Source of the DNA: Flavobacteriales bacterium
Lineage (GTDB): Bacteria > Bacteroidota > Bacteroidia > Flavobacteriales > BACL11
Direction: 5' to 3'
DNA: 9,189 nucleotides
Assembly (NCBI GenBank): GCA_018675825.1
Contig: JABGXK010000110.1
Coordinates: 1-9,189, forward strand
Part shown: piece by piece, positions 6,223-9,189 of the stretch
Layout: each line of letters starts with the position of its first letter
Numbering within the stretch: the first letter of the stretch is position 1
Made by a program: the position numbers and the translations under genes
Notes under the pieces: generated by a model
The model's input: the letters and a program-made list of their open reading frames with translations, nothing else
What the model was told of the DNA's origin: nothing
Database searches by the model: none

Positions 6223-6322
6223 TTTCTATCAATTTTTTATCCTATAATAAGTTTTTATTTTTATCTCTTTTTAATAGTATATTTAAAAGTTTTATCATTT
6301 ATTTTGCCTAAATTTTTAAATT

Positions 6323-7576
6323 ATGATAACAAGATTATTTTTTTTTATTTTAATTATATTTCTACTTGATTTATATCTATTTTTTGGAGTTACTCCTTTT
6401 TTTCATAAATCTCATTTTTTAAATAAATATTTAAATTTTTTTTATTGGATTGTATCTCTTATAATATACTTTATTATTATATATGTTTTTCTAAATTACG
6501 AAAAGAGAACCCCTTCAATTCATTTTAATAATGATATTATAATTAGTAGTTTCATTTTTATAGTTTTTTTATCTAAATTTTTTGCTCTTATACCAATCAT
6601 TATAGATGACATCTTAAGGATTTTTAGATTTTTATATTTATTCTTTTCTAACTTGATAGGTTCTAATGTTAATCCATCTACTTATGGTATTTCTAGATTT
6701 GAGTTTCTTCAAAAGACTTCTTTGTTTATAGGTTCTGCATTTTTTTTAACTTTTCTTTCAGGAATGAAATTTGGGAGATATAATTTTAAGTTAAAACATG
6801 TGAAGATTAATATTAAAAATTGGAGTAATAAAATTAAAGGTCTAAAATTAGTTCAAATTTCTGATTTACATCTTGGCGGATTTAATTCTATAGAAAAATT
6901 AGAAGAAGTTGTTAATCTAATTAATGATCAAGAGCCTGATTTGTTAGTTTTTACTGGAGATTTAGTTAATAATTATTATAATGAAGCTATTCCTTATATT
7001 GAAACCTTGAAAAAAATTAAATCAAAATATGGTAAATTCTCTGTACTTGGAAATCATGACTATTGTGATTATGTAGGATGGAAAAGATCAAGTAAGAAAT
7101 GGAAAGATAATTTTAATAATATGTTATCAATTCATAAAGATATTGGATTTGATCTTCTATTAGATGAATCTAGACAGATTGAAATTAATGGTTCAAAATT
7201 TAATTTAGTTGGTGTTGAGAACTGGGGATCTAAATTCACTAAAGATGGTGATCTCAATAAAGCTATGAAGTTTACAGATAAAAACCTCCCCACTATTTTG
7301 CTTTCTCATGATCCATCTCATTGGACAGCCCAGGTTATTGATTTTCCCCAGCGAATTGATCTTCAGCTTTCTGGACATACTCATGGTATGCAATTTGGCA
7401 TTGATATTCCAGGTATTAAATGGAGTCCTGCTAAATGGAGATACAAGCAATGGTCAGGTTTATATAAAGATAAATCTAAATCTAAATATATCTATGTTAA
7501 TGCTGGAATTGGACATCTTGCTTATGCAGGTCGTGTTGGTATTATGCCAGAGATCTCAGTTTTAACTATTTCTTAG
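6323..7576 (+). CDS. Membrane-anchored calcineurin-like metallophosphoesterase (YkuE-type)
   Basis: A binuclear-metal phosphoesterase. The metal-binding motifs are all present: DLHLG (181-185), GDLVNN (212-217), GNHD (243-246), LSHDP (327-331) and GHTHG (351-355), so an active enzyme is expected. Before the catalytic domain there are about four hydrophobic segments (about 3-22, 39-58, 70-93, 98-112) and a fifth near 133-147. The fifth is preceded by SRFEFLQK (124-131), which looks like a twin-arginine signal in which the second arginine is Phe. By the positive-inside rule the catalytic domain follows the last helix, but its side is not certain. Relatives include YkuE and, more distantly, UDP-diacylglucosamine pyrophosphatases of lipid A synthesis; the substrate here is unknown. 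The ATG at 6323 is the natural start. The acyltransferase gene begins 2 bp after its stop. Confidence 0.9.
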   Translation: MITRLFFFILIIFLLDLYLFFGVTPFFHKSHFLNKYLNFFYWIVSLIIYFIIIYVFLNYEKRTPSIHFNNDIIISSFIFIVFLSKFFALIPIIIDDILRIFRFLYLFFSNLIGSNVNPSTYGISRFEFLQKTSLFIGSAFFLTFLSGMKFGRYNFKLKHVKINIKNWSNKIKGLKLVQISDLHLGGFNSIEKLEEVVNLINDQEPDLLVFTGDLVNNYYNEAIPYIETLKKIKSKYGKFSVLGNHDYCDYVGWKRSSKKWKDNFNNMLSIHKDIGFDLLLDESRQIEINGSKFNLVGVENWGSKFTKDGDLNKAMKFTDKNLPTILLSHDPSHWTAQVIDFPQRIDLQLSGHTHGMQFGIDIPGIKWSPAKWRYKQWSGLYKDKSKSKYIYVNAGIGHLAYAGRVGIMPEISVLTIS

Positions 7577-7578
7577 AT

Positions 7579-8664
7579 ATGAGTATTAAAGTTTTTAATA
7601 ATCTTGATAGTATATCCTCTGATTTATGGAATAGTTCTATTGAAGACAATAATCTATTTGTTAGATATGATTTTTTAAAATACTATTTTGATAATCATAA
7701 GGATATTGAACATATTTATGTTATTAGTGAAAATGAAAGATTATATGGTCATGTTTTTAATATTAATCTTTCTGATATGTCGCATTATACTAAATATACT
7801 TTTTTGAGATATATATATTATTTTTTTGTACGTTTTATAAGATTAAGGTTCTTTTATTTTACAAATTCTTTTCTTACTAATATACCTGCTTTCTCTATTA
7901 ATAACCTCTTTTATTTAAAAGAAATCTTATCTAATATCAATAAAAATATTAAATATGATTTTATAGTAATTCCAGATTTTTTATTTGATAATATCAATAA
8001 TAGATCTGATTTAGATGAATTTGTTAAAGTTGAGGTAGAGGAAGAAATGATTTTAGATATTTCTAGTTCTTGGATAGATTTTAATTCATATAGAGATTCA
8101 TTAAAAACTAAATATCGTAGTAGATTAGATAATATAACTAAAAGAAGTGTAGGCTTAGATGTTAAGTTATTAAAACGTGAAGATATTGAACTATATAAAG
8201 ATTCTATTCAAAAATTATTTAATAATGTGACTAATGACGCTAATTTTAAAGGTACAATCTTTAATGTTAACACCTTATATGATTTATCAGAAAATCTCAC
8301 TAATTTTAAATTATACGGATATTTCATTGATGATAAATTACTCGCTTTTTCATCTGAATTAACACATTTAGATACTCTCTATTCTTATTTTGTTGGTATT
8401 GATTATAATTATAATAAGCAGTATTCTTTATATGCAAGGATTTTATGTGAAACAATTAATAATGCAATCTTATTAAAAAAAAGGAGTCTTGTTTTTGGAA
8501 GAACTGCTAATGAGTTTAAAAGTAATTTTGGTGCTGTTCCTCATAAATCTTTTGTATACATATTAGTAAGAAACAAGTTTTTAAGGATAGTATTAAGGAA
8601 AATTCTAATTAGTATTAGGCCTAAGAAATGGATTCAAAGATTTCCATTTAAGTCAACAGCCTAA
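7579..8664 (+). CDS. FemAB/GNAT-like acyltransferase (Acetyltransf_6 type)
   Basis: A 361-residue cytoplasmic protein whose C-terminal half fits the GNAT-like fold of FemAB and the BioF2-type acetyltransferases. A strand with YSYFVGID (268-275) is followed by the helix LYARILCETINNAILLKK (284-301) and then FGRTANEFKSNFGAVP (306-321), the pattern of family members that have a conserved GR...K...G block near the end. The N-terminal half (1-160) is the less conserved copy of the fold and includes an aromatic, basic stretch (about 76-95) that could lie on the membrane. The C-terminus is strongly basic (331-358). Family members transfer amino acids or acyl groups to cell-wall precursors, lipids or amines; no specific substrate can be named. 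It is almost certainly cotranscribed with the metallophosphoesterase, and its stop is 4 bp from that of the converging SPOR gene. Confidence 0.8.
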   Translation: MSIKVFNNLDSISSDLWNSSIEDNNLFVRYDFLKYYFDNHKDIEHIYVISENERLYGHVFNINLSDMSHYTKYTFLRYIYYFFVRFIRLRFFYFTNSFLTNIPAFSINNLFYLKEILSNINKNIKYDFIVIPDFLFDNINNRSDLDEFVKVEVEEEMILDISSSWIDFNSYRDSLKTKYRSRLDNITKRSVGLDVKLLKREDIELYKDSIQKLFNNVTNDANFKGTIFNVNTLYDLSENLTNFKLYGYFIDDKLLAFSSELTHLDTLYSYFVGIDYNYNKQYSLYARILCETINNAILLKKRSLVFGRTANEFKSNFGAVPHKSFVYILVRNKFLRIVLRKILISIRPKKWIQRFPFKSTA

Positions 8665-8668
8665 TATT

Positions 8669-9189
8669 TTACTTTGGTATTATTTCAGCTTTAGGATCTA
8701 TTTCAGAAATAATATTATACCAATGTTTAGCTTCTCCAGATCCAATAATTGGACCTGCGAATAGTTTATACACTTCTTCTTTAGAGTTAGATTGATTAGG
8801 AAGAAAAAAGTAATTAATGTCAAACTCAACAAAATCTTTTGATTTGCTCTCTTTTATTTTGATAGCTTCATCTTTATTGTCAAATTCACTAAATACAATT
8901 ATAAATTCATTCTTTTTTAATGTAAAATTATATTTTAAAGGATCATTTTTAATTTCAGATTTTTCTGTTTTTTTAGTGCTATTTTTTTCATCTGCTGAAT
9001 TAAGACTAATTAAAGTTCCTAAATCAAGGTTTTTAAGAATTAAGAAGCCAGTAAAAATAATTGCTATTATGAATAAATATCTTCTAAATTTATTAGTTTT
9101 TTTAGGATATTGTTCTTTTATATTAGTAAAATTTTCTATATTTTTTGCATCAGCTACTTTTTCTTTACTAGGATTAATTTGTTTTTGAT
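8669..9189 (-). CDS. Single-pass membrane protein with SPOR-like C-terminal domain (5' end outside window)
   Basis: The frame is open from the right edge to a TAA at 8671-8669, giving 172 visible residues. I found it by translating the minus strand. It has a hydrophilic N-terminal part, a basic run (PKKTNKFRR, 28-36), one membrane helix (about 37-51), a charged linker (63-86) and a C-terminal domain of about 80 residues. FIIVFSEFDNKDEAIKI (95-111) and YKLFAGPIIGSGEAKHW (140-156) fit the two halves of a SPOR domain, the beta-strand/helix repeat that binds denuded peptidoglycan at division sites. Topology would place this domain in the periplasm. Some Bacteroidota proteins join an HU/CCDC81-like domain to a membrane helix and SPOR; whether this is one depends on sequence beyond the window. 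SPOR assignment is by pattern only. Confidence 0.7.
   Translation of the reverse strand, partial: QKQINPSKEKVADAKNIENFTNIKEQYPKKTNKFRRYLFIIAIIFTGFLILKNLDLGTLISLNSADEKNSTKKTEKSEIKNDPLKYNFTLKKNEFIIVFSEFDNKDEAIKIKESKSKDFVEFDINYFFLPNQSNSKEEVYKLFAGPIIGSGEAKHWYNIISEIDPKAEIIPK

Noticed and set aside
6299..6306. TTATTTTG as a possible -7 element for the metallophosphoesterase gene
   Set aside because: It matches TAnnTTTG at only 7 of 8 positions including a mismatch in the TA, and no TTG lies at the right distance upstream. In such AT-rich DNA this is expected by chance.
6223..6322. 100-bp gap between the hydroxylase and metallophosphoesterase genes, checked for a small gene, tRNA or terminator
   Set aside because: It is nearly all A and T with no open frame of note, no hairpin followed by a T run and no tRNA-like structure.
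7205..7565. Two open frames (minus 7205-7450 and plus 7308-7565) inside the metallophosphoesterase
   Set aside because: Both overlap the catalytic motifs of the phosphoesterase in other frames and resemble no family.
8817..9188. Plus-strand 123-codon open frame at the right edge
   Set aside because: The minus strand carries a SPOR-like membrane protein in the same bases with a sensible domain layout; the plus frame is a hydrophobic antisense artefact.
1..9189. CRISPR array, insertion sequence, phage or defence genes
   Set aside because: No regularly spaced repeats, transposase-like frames, terminal inverted repeats or recognisable defence-system proteins are present; the gene content is housekeeping and metabolic.

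Overview
The window is a piece of a very AT-rich, tightly packed bacterial chromosome that reads as a member of the Bacteroidota, most likely a streamlined marine-type flavobacterium. Three things support this. The gene order ftsH-rsfS-birA-(SRPBCC protein)-pyrE-NUDIX is, from memory, a characteristic flavobacterial block. The starts lack Shine-Dalgarno sequences and are preceded by A/T runs. Several intergenic gaps hold the Bacteroidota -7 promoter element TAnnTTTG. No species call is possible from the sequence alone.

Layout. Positions 1-1458 (minus) hold a two-gene unit, rsfS then ftsH, with ftsH running off the left edge before its protease domain. A 58-bp divergent gap with face-to-face promoter elements separates it from birA (1517-2260, plus). 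birA converges, with overlapping stop codons, on a coupled minus-strand pair: pyrE (3293-2652) followed by a small SRPBCC-fold protein (2655-2257). pyrE and a plus-strand NUDIX hydrolase (3292-3762) share one CATG for their two opposite start codons. The NUDIX gene leads 18 bp later into a Rieske non-heme iron oxygenase (3781-4860).

From about 4860 the window turns to less standard content, all on the plus strand: two small unassigned proteins in tandem (4957-5421), an aspartyl/asparaginyl beta-hydroxylase-like 2-oxoglutarate oxygenase (5521-6222), a multi-spanning membrane metallophosphoesterase (6323-7576) and, 2 bp later, a FemAB/GNAT-like acyltransferase (7579-8664). The right edge holds the 3' part of a minus-strand gene (9189-8669) for a single-pass membrane protein with a SPOR-like C-terminal domain. 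It converges on the acyltransferase with only 4 bp between stops.

How the genes work together. The left half is housekeeping: membrane proteolysis (FtsH), ribosome silencing (RsfS), biotinylation (BirA), UMP synthesis (PyrE) and possibly nucleotide clean-up (NUDIX). The right half is rich in envelope-type functions: an LpxO/AspH-type hydroxylase, a membrane phosphoesterase, an acyltransferase and a SPOR protein. That these form one envelope-modification pathway is a hypothesis only. I found no mobile element, CRISPR array, tRNA, rRNA or clear Rho-independent terminator, and no strong evidence of a wholly new system. The points most worth a second look are the small-protein pair with its AT-hook-like motif, the shared or overlapping expression signals, and the hydroxylase-phosphoesterase-acyltransferase run.
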